A stretch of DNA of 64,000 bases from Roseimicrobium sp. ORNL1 (GCF_011044495.1 NZ_CP049143.1:4278001-4342000), one strand, 5' to 3'. Counted from the stretch's first letter, positions 9,305 through 17,657 are shown. Made by a program: numbers and translations. Notes: a model not told the origin generated them from the letters alone.

Positions 9305-10204
9305 ATGCAGGTCACTTCATTGGAAGAAACTTTCCATCGGCAGCCACGGAGTTGGTGTTATACACTCCGCGCGCTGGCAGCATGCCTTCTGGCCTATATC
9401 CTTCTTTATGGATGGGAATTGGTGGCCGGTCCTGATATGCCCAAGCAGTACTCCGCTACTGGGCGCATCCATGTAATGGAGGCAAAGGTTCTCAGTGGCG
9501 ACAGCAGCGAAGCCGCAGCGAAAAAGAATGCCTTGCTTCAGTCGCACGTGCCCATGCTCAATCATCCCGACATCCCGCGGAATGCCAGGGAGCGGGTCCG
9601 CATGTCCCATCCGGACCTGCAGTTGCAAGACATTGAGTTGCATATCTCCATGACACAACTGAACGGCAAGCCGGTGATCGAGATGTCGGCAAAGAGCACG
9701 GACCCTGCTTTCCTGACTGCTTACATCAATGAAGCGATGGGAGAATACGTCGCCATGATGAGGAAGGAACGTGAGCGCGAATGGACAAACACCCCGAGGT
9801 ACAAGGCATTCGCGGCGGCGGCGCTCGAGTATCAACAGCTCTTCAAGGAACTCAATGAGCTCGAAAGGCAATTGAAGGCATTGTCTGACAGCCACACACC
9901 CGACGCGTCGCTCTCCGCACTGAAACTTCAAATTGACGAGAATAAGAAGCAAATGGTAAGGGCGCGGGAAGTCGCCATCCGCCTTTCTCCCGGGGATACG
10001 ACGAACACCCCGCCATTTGACATCGGGGAGCTGCCAAAACCGGAAGTATTCAAGCATCGCAGGGATCCGTATTCACTGGTCATCCACCACCCATGGCGTG
10101 CTCTGGTTTCACTCAGTCTCGCGTGGCTCCTGGCAGTGCTTCTTTTGCCACTTCGCCGCGCCGCTCCCCCTGAAGGTCCAATGCCTCAGCCAACTGAAGC
10201 GTAG
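9305..10204 (+). CDS. Wzz-like (chain-length-determinant-type) two-TM membrane protein
   Basis: A 299-residue protein with one membrane segment near residues 22-42 and a second near 261-283, enclosing a periplasmic region with a coiled coil (about 165-215, rich in Glu, Lys and Leu). The topology and the short Pro-rich C-terminal tail match Wzz/polysaccharide co-polymerases, but I cannot see a diagnostic Wzz motif and there is no cytoplasmic kinase domain. After TM1 it carries GPDMPKQYSATGRIHV, closely matched by GPDKPTLYLASGKIHI in the next gene, so the two are paralogues. Both also share AYINE and HHPWRA/RHPWRA just before TM2. It starts 64 bp from the divergent dehydrogenase start at 9204-9240. 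A role in exopolysaccharide export or envelope organisation is an inference from topology only. Confidence 0.75.
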   Translation: MQVTSLEETFHRQPRSWCYTLRALAACLLAYILLYGWELVAGPDMPKQYSATGRIHVMEAKVLSGDSSEAAAKKNALLQSHVPMLNHPDIPRNARERVRMSHPDLQLQDIELHISMTQLNGKPVIEMSAKSTDPAFLTAYINEAMGEYVAMMRKEREREWTNTPRYKAFAAAALEYQQLFKELNELERQLKALSDSHTPDASLSALKLQIDENKKQMVRAREVAIRLSPGDTTNTPPFDIGELPKPEVFKHRRDPYSLVIHHPWRALVSLSLAWLLAVLLLPLRRAAPPEGPMPQPTEA

Positions 10205-10256
10205 ATAATTTCCGGTCCTGGTCCCCTTGCTTTCTCCCTCTCAGAGGCCTTTCACG

Positions 10257-11075
10257 ATGTCCCAGAATCTCGCCTCGAAGCTTCCTTCCCTGCGGCAAGT
10301 CTTGCGCGTCGTCCTAATCTGCGTGTTGGGCACTGGCTTCCTGTACACATGGGAGATCTGGGTTGGGCCGGACAAACCAACGCTGTATCTTGCGTCGGGA
10401 AAGATCCACATAAACAACATCCACCATAGCGGAAAGGATGACGTGCTGACGTCAACTGTCTACAATAACCACCTGGCAGTGTTCGAATCTCCGGCCCTAC
10501 ATCGTAATGCGGCGGAGCGAGTCTCCATGGCTCATCCCGAACTTACTTCGGTGCCTGTGAAGACTCAATGCCGCAGGACACCCGGCAGCTCCATTGTTGA
10601 AGTTTCGGGGATAGCCAGCGAACCCCGCTATGTGCAGGCGTACATCAATGAATTGCTTTCCGAATACATCGCCAAGCGGAGGAACGTTCAAGATTCGAGG
10701 ACTGCTCAACAGAGGCAAATGATACAACATTTGCTACTCGCGCAACGCGACGTGGCTGAGGTCAAACTGGCTCTTGAGGCTCTTTCCACGTCCACTCCTC
10801 ATGCTGGAAGCCGGACAAAAGCCGAACTCGAAGAAGCTCTGGTAGAGGCCAAGGAAAGATATCAGTTCTGGAAGGACCTGACGAGTGTCTACTATAACGA
10901 CGGCTGCGGCGGCGATCAGGTCGCAATCCTTGAACTCGCGGGACCAGCCACTCCCGTGGAAGACAAGCTCGACCCACGTTCCGTGATCACGCGCCATCCA
11001 TGGCGCGCGGTGGCCTCTTTCGGCGTGGCAGCGCTCCTTTCTCTAGGACTGATTCCCGCAAGACGGCGCCCCTAG
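10257..11075 (+). CDS. Second Wzz-like two-TM membrane protein, paralogue of the upstream gene
   Basis: The ATG at 10257 is preferred over the TTG at 10227 because AGAGG lies 9 bases upstream. The 272-residue product has a membrane segment near residues 18-38, a periplasmic part with a coiled coil and a second membrane segment just before a short basic tail (PARRRP). It shares with its neighbour the post-TM1 motif GPDxPxxYxAxGKIHI, the sequence NAAERVSMAHPEL (cf. NARERVRMSHPDL), AYINELLSEYIA and the HPWRA motif before TM2. Duplication is therefore evident, though the middle has diverged. The pair might form a hetero-oligomer in the inner membrane. No glycosyltransferase, polymerase or kinase gene is nearby, so assigning it to a polysaccharide pathway would go beyond the evidence. 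Confidence 0.75.
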   Translation: MSQNLASKLPSLRQVLRVVLICVLGTGFLYTWEIWVGPDKPTLYLASGKIHINNIHHSGKDDVLTSTVYNNHLAVFESPALHRNAAERVSMAHPELTSVPVKTQCRRTPGSSIVEVSGIASEPRYVQAYINELLSEYIAKRRNVQDSRTAQQRQMIQHLLLAQRDVAEVKLALEALSTSTPHAGSRTKAELEEALVEAKERYQFWKDLTSVYYNDGCGGDQVAILELAGPATPVEDKLDPRSVITRHPWRAVASFGVAALLSLGLIPARRRP

Positions 11076-11124
11076 ATAATGCGCCAAGCAGTTTCCCGAT
11101 GTCCACATCTCCCCTTCTCCCGGT

Positions 11125-11820
11125 ATGAAACCCGCCAAAGCCGCTCTCTTGTCAGGTCTGGTGCTTGTTTCATGGATCACCCTGGTGGCCTGCACCAAGG
11201 AACAACCTGCGACGGGCTATGCGGCGGCTGAGCCGGAAAGCCGAGGGCAATTCTGGCTGGCGCCCCCGTGGCAATCCCCAACGTCCGAAGAGCCTCCCCC
11301 CATCCATTGGAAAGATTTTATACAGGCAAAGGTCGATGCATGGAATAGCAGCGACACTCAGGCAGCGGCGCTGCAGCGTCTCGAAAAGAAACCCGGGGAT
11401 GCTTCTCCTCCCAACCTGAAGCTGCATGTCGAAGTCCAACCCGGCACATTGCTGCTGAATGTCTGGTGCACTGGTGGCACCCTTTCACATCGACATGACT
11501 TCCTGAAGGCAGCCATGGATTGGTTCATCGAGACGCAACAATTTGATCCCCGCTGGAAACTTCTGGATCGGCCAATTGCCGATGTGGCCCTCGCTGACGA
11601 TGCCATTCGCTGTCTCCGGAAAGAAATCACAAGTAATGGAAAAAAGTCCCCGCCTGACGAGGCGACTGAAAAGATGCTCAGGGAAAAATTGGCTGCTGCC
11701 AAGATTCAGCTTCAGGAGAAACGCCAGGCATTCCAAGTTGCTCCTCCCATCAAAGCACTCATGCAAACAGGGAGCATTGCCATCCTCACCCCTCCTCAGG
11801 AGCTCCCTGCCGGAAAGTGA
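11125..11820 (+). CDS. Predicted lipoprotein, third gene of the Wzz-like cluster
   Basis: The 231-residue product begins with a lipoprotein signal peptide ending in the lipobox LVAC (Cys23), so it is probably anchored in the inner or outer membrane. The remaining sequence is hydrophilic, includes a long helical stretch near 175-210 (DEATEKMLREKLAAAKIQL), and matches no family I recognise. It follows the second Wzz-like gene by 49 bp on the same strand, and its general pattern (pair of short beta stretches then a coiled helix) suggests it belongs functionally to the same three-gene unit, perhaps as a periplasmic partner of the two membrane proteins. Confidence 0.7.
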   Translation: MKPAKAALLSGLVLVSWITLVACTKEQPATGYAAAEPESRGQFWLAPPWQSPTSEEPPPIHWKDFIQAKVDAWNSSDTQAAALQRLEKKPGDASPPNLKLHVEVQPGTLLLNVWCTGGTLSHRHDFLKAAMDWFIETQQFDPRWKLLDRPIADVALADDAIRCLRKEITSNGKKSPPDEATEKMLREKLAAAKIQLQEKRQAFQVAPPIKALMQTGSIAILTPPQELPAGK

Positions 11821-11854
11821 CCGGCGGCTCACGGCGCGAGCGCCCCTTTTTGCA

Positions 11855-11895
11855 TGCAAATGTTTTCCCCATTTGCACCACTTCCCTCATTTGCA
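11855..11895. promoter_or_regulatory. Three CATTTGCA octamers, candidate operator
   Basis: Between the lipoprotein gene and the lactonase gene the octamer CATTTGCA occurs three times: inverted at 11855-11862 (TGCAAATG), direct at 11870-11877 and direct again at 11888-11895. The two direct copies start 18 bp apart, and the first two face each other around a 7-base spacer. The cluster lies 36-76 bp before the lactonase ATG at 11931, where a repressor or activator would bind. The regulator is unknown. Confidence 0.4.
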
Positions 11896-11930
11896 ACTCG
11901 CTCATTTTCCGCTAAAACGGAGGTACACGC

Positions 11931-12794
11931 ATGAAGATTTCCTCACCTGAACCCATCGGCAAACACGTTTCCAACTGGGGCGAAGGCGCCGTCTGGCACC
12001 GTGACCGCCTCCTGTACGTGGACATTGAGGCCCACAAGATTATCGCGTTCAACCCGCAGAGCGGTGAAGAACGCATCTGGCAGGTCAAGCAGCGGGTGGG
12101 CACTGTGGTGCCGCGTCGCAAGGGCGGCATGGTCTTCGCCGGGGACAAGGGCTTCTACTTCTTGGATGAAAACACCGGCTACCCCACGCCCATCGTGGAT
12201 CCGGAATCCGCCGTCATCACGAACCGCTTCAATGACGGCAAGTGCGACCCCTCTGGCCGCTTCTGGGCCGGCACCATGCATCTGGGTCCGCAACGCGAGG
12301 CCACCGGCGCCCTCTATTGCCTGCATGCGAATCTCCACGTGGAGAAAAAGTACAGCCCCGTGACCGTGAGCAATGGCATCGTGTGGACCGCGGACGAGAG
12401 CACGATGTATTACATCGACACCCCGCGTAAAAATGTCATCGCCTTCGACTACGATGGGAACTCCGGAAAGATCAGCAACGAGCGTGTGGCCTTCAAGACC
12501 GGCGACCACGAGGGCAGCCCGGACGGCATGACCATTGATGCGAAGGACCGCCTCTGGATCGCCTTCTGCCACGGCAGCGCGGTGAAATGTTTCGAACCCA
12601 AGACGGGGGCCGTGCTGGCAGAGGTTGCGCTCCCCTGCCGTGAGGTGACATCGTGCGCCTTCGGGGGTCCGGAATTGAAGGATCTCTACATCACCACCGG
12701 CACTCCCGGCAGCGATGTGGAGCCACTCGCAGGCCATCTCTTCGTCGCCCACACGGATGTGGTCGGCGCGCCGTCACATTCTTTTGCTGGCTGA
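11931..12794 (+). CDS. SMP-30/gluconolactonase/LRE family lactonase
   Basis: A 287-residue six-bladed beta-propeller enzyme. The four divalent-metal ligands expected for the family are recognisable: Glu18 in WGEGAVW, Asn101 in NRFNDGKCDP, Asn148 in VSNGI and Asp198 in SPDGM. Family members hydrolyse aldonolactones such as gluconolactone or L-arabinono-/galactonolactone, the step that follows oxidation of a sugar at C1. No signal peptide is present, so it should act in the cytoplasm. A strong Shine-Dalgarno sequence, CGGAGGT, lies 6 bases before the ATG, unusual in this window. The match to the sugar-oxidising dehydrogenase and MocA genes 3 kb upstream is suggestive of a shared aldose-oxidation route, although they are on the opposite strand. 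Exact substrate unknown. Confidence 0.92.
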   Translation: MKISSPEPIGKHVSNWGEGAVWHRDRLLYVDIEAHKIIAFNPQSGEERIWQVKQRVGTVVPRRKGGMVFAGDKGFYFLDENTGYPTPIVDPESAVITNRFNDGKCDPSGRFWAGTMHLGPQREATGALYCLHANLHVEKKYSPVTVSNGIVWTADESTMYYIDTPRKNVIAFDYDGNSGKISNERVAFKTGDHEGSPDGMTIDAKDRLWIAFCHGSAVKCFEPKTGAVLAEVALPCREVTSCAFGGPELKDLYITTGTPGSDVEPLAGHLFVAHTDVVGAPSHSFAG

Positions 12795-12887
12795 CAAACA
12801 GAGAAACTGGTAAGCGTGGCACGGAGCCACACGGCAGCGACAGCAGTCACACACTCTCCCCCACTCAAACTCCAAACGCATACGACT

Positions 12888-13982
12888 ATGGGCCTGATGG
12901 ATTATCTCAAAGGACAGTTCCTGGAAATCATCCAGTGGACGGACGACAGCCGCGACACGCTCTCCTGGCGCTTCCCGGACGAGGACAAGGAAATCAAGCG
13001 TGGCGCCCAGCTCATCGTGCGCGAGTCCCAGGTGGCGCAGTTCGTGTATCTCGGCCAGTTCGGCGACACCTTCGGACCCGGCAAGCACACCCTGAGCACG
13101 GACAACATTCCGATCCTCAGCACGCTGAAGGGCTGGAAGTACGGCTTCGAGTCCCCCTTCAAGGCGGACGTGTACTACGTGACCACGCGTCTCTTCACAG
13201 GGAACAAGTGGGGCACGAGCAACCCCATCATGATGCGCGACGCGGACTTCGGCATCGTGCGTGTGCGCGCCTTTGGCACCTTCGACTTCCGCATCGTGGA
13301 CCCGAAGCTCTTCCTCAAGGAAGTGGCTGGCTCGGACCACCACTTCCGCCTGGATGAGTTCGCCGATACCATGCGCTCCCGCCTGGTAAGCGTCTTCAGC
13401 GATGCGCTAGCCTCGGCAAAAGTTCCGGTACTGGACCTCGCCACGCGCTACAGCGAAATGGGTGAGGCCCTCCTGCCCGTCATCAACCCTGCCATCCAGA
13501 GCAAGTACGGCATCGAGTTTACCAGCTTCATTCTGGAAAACGCCAGTGTGCCGCCGGAAGTGGAAGCCGCCATCGACAAGCGCTCCAGCATGAGCGCGAT
13601 CGGCAATCTGAACGACTACGTGAAGTTCCAGATGGCCGAGGGGATGGCCAAGGGCGGTGGCGCCGGCGCTCCGGCCGAGATGGCCATGGGTTTTGCCATG
13701 GCGCAGGAGATGATGAAGTCCACGAACCTGAGCCCCGGAGGCGCTCCACCTCCCCTGCCCGGCGCCGCCCCTGCGGCTGCAGCTGGCGCACCTGCCGCAG
13801 CCCCAGCGGCCGGCGGTTCCGGTCTGCCTGAAATCATGACGCCTGCGCAAGTGGCGGAGGCCCTCGGTGTGACCGAGGCGGACGTGATTGCCAGCATCGA
13901 CTCCGGCGATCTCAAGGGCAAGAAGATCGGCGCTGCGTACCGCGTGACTCGTGGTGCCCTGGACGAGTTCCTGAAGCACTAG
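12888..13982 (+). CDS. SPFH-domain protein with C-terminal excisionase-like helix-turn-helix
   Basis: The start at 12888 (MGLMDYLKG) is chosen because the GTG at 12816 adds a low-complexity leader. Residues 1 to about 255 match the SPFH/virion-core-like family (YdjI type): GLMDYLKGQ, FIEIIxW-like opening, the FGPGKHTLSTDNIP stretch and the VPPEVEAAIDKRSS region at the end of the domain. A Pro/Ala-rich linker follows (about 280-308). The last 55 residues read as a MerR/excisionase-type DNA-binding or scaffold domain (MTPAQVAEALGVTEADVIASI, then YRVTRGALDEFL). SPFH proteins form oligomeric membrane-associated scaffolds; this one has no obvious membrane helix. It is followed by a hairpin terminator and then a zinc-ribbon membrane protein, a partner seen beside this SPFH type in other bacteria. 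Function remains unknown. Confidence 0.85.
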   Translation: MGLMDYLKGQFLEIIQWTDDSRDTLSWRFPDEDKEIKRGAQLIVRESQVAQFVYLGQFGDTFGPGKHTLSTDNIPILSTLKGWKYGFESPFKADVYYVTTRLFTGNKWGTSNPIMMRDADFGIVRVRAFGTFDFRIVDPKLFLKEVAGSDHHFRLDEFADTMRSRLVSVFSDALASAKVPVLDLATRYSEMGEALLPVINPAIQSKYGIEFTSFILENASVPPEVEAAIDKRSSMSAIGNLNDYVKFQMAEGMAKGGGAGAPAEMAMGFAMAQEMMKSTNLSPGGAPPPLPGAAPAAAAGAPAAAPAAGGSGLPEIMTPAQVAEALGVTEADVIASIDSGDLKGKKIGAAYRVTRGALDEFLKH

Positions 13983-14022
13983 TCACCTGGTCGTCCTACC
14001 ATAATAGCATCGTGAAATTCGC

Positions 14023-14056
14023 AACGTCCCTGCCCAAAAAGGCAGGGACGTTTGTT
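14023..14056 (+). terminator. Rho-independent terminator after the SPFH gene
   Basis: A perfect 12-bp stem (AACGTCCCTGCC at 14023-14034 pairing with 14041-14052), a 6-base loop CAAAAA and a T-rich run TTTGTTT follow the stop codon at 13982. The apparent start at 14052 of the next long frame lies inside this terminator, which supports the downstream ATG at 14106. Confidence 0.88.
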
Positions 14057-14105
14057 TGACTACCCACGCTTACCTCGCGAATCTCCGCGACTCATTTCCC
14101 CGTCA

Positions 14106-15182
14106 ATGTCCGAGCTCACCGCCCTTCGTAAATTCCCCTGCCCCGCCTGTGGCGCCGAGGCTGAGTGGAACCCCCAAAAGCAAATGCTGGTCTGCCCCTT
14201 CTGCGGCACCCAGTCGCCAGCGGAAATCAAAAGCGATGGCACCCTGGTGGAAGAGAATGACCTCATCGCCGCGCTCCGCTCGCTGCCCGAGGATCAACGT
14301 GGCTGGGCCGCGGAGAAAACGACCGTGCGCTGCCAGAACTGCAACGCCATCTCGGTGTTCGACGAGAAACGCGTGGCCCAGCGCTGCGACTTCTGCGGCT
14401 CTCCCTCGCTCATTGCCGTGGATGACATGAAGTCCCCCGTGCGACCCGCCGGGCTGCTGGCCTTCATCGTGGCTCAGGGGAAGGTGCGCGAAGACATCCG
14501 ACAGTGGTACGGCAGCCACTGGTTCGCGCCAAACAATCTCAAGGCCAAGGCGCTTACGGATACCCTCCACGGGGTGTACCTGCCCTACTGGACCTTCGAT
14601 GCGCACGTTGCCGCAGACTGGACCGCGGAAGCTGGCTACCGCTACACCGTTCGTGGTTCGGATGGAAAATCCGAAACTCGCATCCGCTGGGAGCACGCCA
14701 GCGGAGCGCTGGAGCATTTCTTTGATGATGTGCTCGTCCCCGCATCCCAGGGTGTACATCACAAGCTGCTCGCCAAACTGGAGCCTTTCCCCACTACCAC
14801 GGAGCTGAAGCCCTACGACCCTGGCTACATCTCTGGCTGGGTGGTGGAGCAGTACCAGATCGATCTCGTGGCGGCGGCCCAGGCTTCACGCACGCGCATG
14901 GACGGTGACGTGCGCAACATGTGCTCCCAGCAGGTGCCCGGTGACACACAACGCAACCTGCGCGTGCAGGCGGACTACTCCGCACAAACCTTCAAGCATA
15001 TCCTGCTGCCCATCTGGCTACTCACCTACAACTACGGCACGAAGACCTACCAGGTCACCGTGAACGGAGCCACGGGCAAGATTGCAGGCGAATACCCCAT
15101 CTCATGGATCAAGGTCACCCTCGTGGTGATCGCGGCGCTGATTGTGATCATCATCTTCGCGATGCTGCAGGGGAATAAGTAG
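14106..15182 (+). CDS. Zinc-ribbon protein with C-terminal membrane anchor, partner of SPFH protein
   Basis: The 358-residue product opens with two zinc ribbons: Cys12/Cys15/Cys30/Cys33 (CPAC and CPFC) and Cys76/Cys79/Cys94/Cys97 (CQNC and CDFC). The middle (about 120-310) is an unrecognised globular part with LHGVYLPYWTFDAH and, near the end, ILLPIWLLTYNYGTKTYQ and VNGATGKI. A single hydrophobic helix at about 334-354 ends the protein, leaving the ribbons presumably in the cytoplasm. Databases often mislabel this type as a primosomal or helicase protein; nothing in the sequence supports helicase activity. Its pairing with an SPFH gene hints at a membrane-scaffold complex, though the intervening terminator means separate transcription is likely. 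Confidence 0.82.
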   Translation: MSELTALRKFPCPACGAEAEWNPQKQMLVCPFCGTQSPAEIKSDGTLVEENDLIAALRSLPEDQRGWAAEKTTVRCQNCNAISVFDEKRVAQRCDFCGSPSLIAVDDMKSPVRPAGLLAFIVAQGKVREDIRQWYGSHWFAPNNLKAKALTDTLHGVYLPYWTFDAHVAADWTAEAGYRYTVRGSDGKSETRIRWEHASGALEHFFDDVLVPASQGVHHKLLAKLEPFPTTTELKPYDPGYISGWVVEQYQIDLVAAAQASRTRMDGDVRNMCSQQVPGDTQRNLRVQADYSAQTFKHILLPIWLLTYNYGTKTYQVTVNGATGKIAGEYPISWIKVTLVVIAALIVIIIFAMLQGNK

Positions 15183-15208
15183 ATTCACTGGAGGTTGCTC
15201 TCGCGACT

Positions 15209-15308
15209 GAGCGCTGGCCTCTGGCCTGCGTATCTGTACCCATGACTGCTCATCACCGGTGACGGTGAGTCCGCTTCGAATTTCCACGCCGGCCAGAGGC
15301 CAGCGCTC
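15209..15308. repeat. Intergenic 18-bp perfect inverted repeat around a 64-base centre
   Basis: The 18-mer GAGCGCTGGCCTCTGGCC at 15209-15226 pairs perfectly with 15291-15308. The 64-base centre contains a smaller palindrome (CACCGGTGACGGTG near 15254). It lies between convergent genes, so it could terminate transcription from both sides, but it lacks T-tracts and its arms are far apart. Its layout resembles the larger palindromes at 47.4 and 49.7 kb. Confidence 0.6.
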
Positions 15309-15333
15309 CCAGGGCTCAGGATTCTCTTTGCAC

Positions 15334-16191
15334 CTACGGCCTCGGCCCCTCACCCGGCTTCGGTGCAGGTGTCGTCTGCTCCGGCTCGAAGTCGAGCAGC
15401 TTCTGGTGCGCACTCAGCGCCTTCCTGGCCTTGCTGAAAAACTCGCTCAAATCCTCCGGCTTCTTCTCCTGCGTGAGCGCATTGAGTTGCGCCATGGATT
15501 TCTCGAAGTCGATGTTCGCCGCCGCCATCTGCTTCTGGGCAGCAGAATACGCAGTGTTGAATTTCTCGCTCGCTTCCTGGAAGGCGCGCTTCTCGCCCTC
15601 GGTGCGGTGGAATTCCTTCTCCTGCTCGCGGTACTCCTTGCTGAACATGCGCTTGAAGAAGGAGAAGCGCTGGTCCGGGGCATCCAGTGAGGTGCTGGCA
15701 CGGTTGGCCAGGTAGGTCTCCAGCTCTGAGAACTCGCGGAAGGGCTTCTTGTACTGCTGCTGCAGGTAGCTCAGGCCGGTGGCAATTGTCGCGAGCTTCT
15801 GCGCCTCCGCCTTGGACACTTCCTGACCGGACTTCACTTTCTGCTCGATGAGATTGAGGTAGTCGAGCGTCTTCTTGTTTCCATCCAGGATGTCACCGAA
15901 CTGGGAAAACGCCTGCGCCATGCGCTCGCGTTCGGACTTGCGGAGGTCCTCCAGTTCCTTGGCGTGAGCCTCCTTGAGTTGCTTGATGCGGTCCTCGTAC
16001 ACGGCCTTCTGCTCGGACAACGCCCGGTCCGCCTCCTGCTGGCGCGCGGCCAGCTTGGCCTCCTGCATGTCCACCGCGCGTGTGAGTGCCTCTTCCGCCG
16101 CACGTTCCTCCTGCTTGGACTTCCAGACCCAGGCCCCCATCCCTGCCAGCGACAGGACCAGCAACATGTACAACACGCGCACCTGATTCAT
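15334..16191 (-). CDS. Membrane-anchored coiled-coil protein
   Basis: The ATG at 16191 is well supported by AAGGAG 7 bases upstream; longer frames reach 16227. The 285-residue product has one N-terminal membrane helix (about 5-22) followed by a KSKQEERAAEE basic/acidic junction and long stretches of heptad-like sequence rich in Glu, Lys, Gln and Ala (about 25-90 and 180-260). It ends in a Pro-rich tail (PAPKPGEGPRP). The single anchor and extended coiled coil suggest a periplasmic spacer or scaffold, but no family can be named. It is divergent from the Tat-exported oxidoreductase gene, the two starts being 104 bp apart. Confidence 0.72.
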   Translation of the reverse strand: MNQVRVLYMLLVLSLAGMGAWVWKSKQEERAAEEALTRAVDMQEAKLAARQQEADRALSEQKAVYEDRIKQLKEAHAKELEDLRKSERERMAQAFSQFGDILDGNKKTLDYLNLIEQKVKSGQEVSKAEAQKLATIATGLSYLQQQYKKPFREFSELETYLANRASTSLDAPDQRFSFFKRMFSKEYREQEKEFHRTEGEKRAFQEASEKFNTAYSAAQKQMAAANIDFEKSMAQLNALTQEKKPEDLSEFFSKARKALSAHQKLLDFEPEQTTPAPKPGEGPRP

Positions 16192-16295
16192 GAGCAAACT
16201 CCTTGCTGGAGTACTACGGACACGCAAGGCGAAATGTTAGCTCCTCAGGTGATTTGTTCTTGTAAGACTGTGGGCATTTGTGGCTTTTCTCTGCC

Positions 16296-17657
16296 ATGAA
16301 ACGCATTCCTCGCCCCACGCGCCGCCAGTTCCTCACCGCGAGCGCTGCCGCCATTGGGTTCCCCACCATCGTGCCGTCCTCGATTTTTGGGCAGGACGCG
16401 CCCTCCAAGAAAATCACCATGGCCGTCTTCGGCTGGGGCATGATGGGCCCGAGCAACACGAACAGCTTCCTCAATGAAACGGACTGCCAGATCGTCGCCG
16501 CGTGTGACGTGGACAAGAACAACCTCGAAGCCGCTCTCAACAAGATCAACGGCCACTACAAGAACACCGACTGCAAGGGCTACCACGACTATCGCGAGGT
16601 CATGGCGCGTAAGGACATTGACACCGTGATGCTTGCCCTGCCGGACAACTGGCATGCGCTCACCGCCGTGGAAGCCGCGAAGAACGGCAAGGATATTTAT
16701 GGCGAAAAGCCCCTCGCCCGCACCATCTCTGAGCAGCAGGCAATCGTGAAAGCCGTACAGAAGTACAACCGCATCTGGCAGACTGGCTCCTGGCAGCGGT
16801 CCCAGGACAACTTCCGCATCGCCGCTGAGATTGTGCGCAACGGTCTCATCGGCAAACTCCAGCGCGTGGAAGTGGGTCTGCCCTCCGGTCACAACGACTT
16901 CGCTGGCACGAAGGACAAGCTGCAGGTCACTCCCCCGCCCGCGAACCTGGATTATGAATTCTGGATCGGACCGGCGCAGATGGAAGACTACATCGAAGGC
17001 CGCGTGCACAAGAACTGGCGCTGGAATTACAACATCGGCGGCGGCCAGCTCCTCGACTGGATCGGCCACCACTGTGACATCGCTCACTGGGGAATGGACA
17101 TGGATCGCTCCGGTCCGAGCGAAGTGAAGCCCATCCAGGTGGACTTCCCGCCCCGGACTGCTCCGTGGAATACTGCCACCAAGTACCGTTCCGAGTGCAC
17201 CTATCCCGGCGGCGTGGTCATGACGATTGCCGGTGGACATCCCGACATCAAGATGGGCACCAAGTGGATTGGCAGCGACGGGTGGGTGTGGGTGGACCGC
17301 AGCGGCTTCGATTGCTCCAAGGACGAACTGAAGCAGAAGATCCAGAAGCGCGAAGGCGACAAGGTCGTGGAAGCCTTCAAGCCTGCGAAGCTTGGCGAGG
17401 ATGTCATCAAGAACCCGCTCTACAAGAGCCCCGGCCACCACCGGAACTTCCTCGACAGCGTGAAGTCCCGCCAGCCCACCATCACCCCCGTGGAAACCGC
17501 CCACCGCAGTGCGACCCCGGGTCACCTCTCCCTGATTTCACTCATGCTCAATCGCAGCATCAAGTGGGACGCCGAGAAGGAAGTCATCGTGGGCGATGAC
17601 GATGCCAGCAAGCTGCTGTCGCGGGCGTATCGTGGGGATTGGAAGCTGGAGGTGTAA
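16296..17657 (+). CDS. Tat-exported Gfo/Idh/MocA family oxidoreductase
   Basis: The ATG at 16296 (MKRIPRPTRRQFLTAS) gives a 453-residue protein starting with a twin-arginine signal (RRQFLTA, hydrophobic run to about residue 33). The Rossmann fold begins after the signal with MAVFGWGMMG, a variant dinucleotide loop, and GEKPLAR supplies the EKP catalytic-lysine motif. The C-terminal domain contains NWRWNYNIGGGQLLDWIGHHCDIAHWG, split by the conserved GGG and the HxxD-type motif of this family. Tat export of a folded, cofactor-loaded oxidoreductase is common in planctomycetes and verrucomicrobia; the bound NAD(P) would work as a prosthetic group, as in glucose-fructose oxidoreductase. The substrate is unknown. 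No operon partner is evident. Confidence 0.92.
   Translation: MKRIPRPTRRQFLTASAAAIGFPTIVPSSIFGQDAPSKKITMAVFGWGMMGPSNTNSFLNETDCQIVAACDVDKNNLEAALNKINGHYKNTDCKGYHDYREVMARKDIDTVMLALPDNWHALTAVEAAKNGKDIYGEKPLARTISEQQAIVKAVQKYNRIWQTGSWQRSQDNFRIAAEIVRNGLIGKLQRVEVGLPSGHNDFAGTKDKLQVTPPPANLDYEFWIGPAQMEDYIEGRVHKNWRWNYNIGGGQLLDWIGHHCDIAHWGMDMDRSGPSEVKPIQVDFPPRTAPWNTATKYRSECTYPGGVVMTIAGGHPDIKMGTKWIGSDGWVWVDRSGFDCSKDELKQKIQKREGDKVVEAFKPAKLGEDVIKNPLYKSPGHHRNFLDSVKSRQPTITPVETAHRSATPGHLSLISLMLNRSIKWDAEKEVIVGDDDASKLLSRAYRGDWKLEV

Noticed and set aside
14052-14105. Upstream start for the zinc-ribbon gene
   Set aside because: This start lies inside the terminator hairpin of the previous gene; the ATG at 14106 begins directly before the first zinc ribbon.
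16245-17525. Minus-strand open frame of 426 codons opposite the Tat-exported oxidoreductase
   Set aside because: His/Val/Gly-biased composition typical of an antisense shadow, with no motif.
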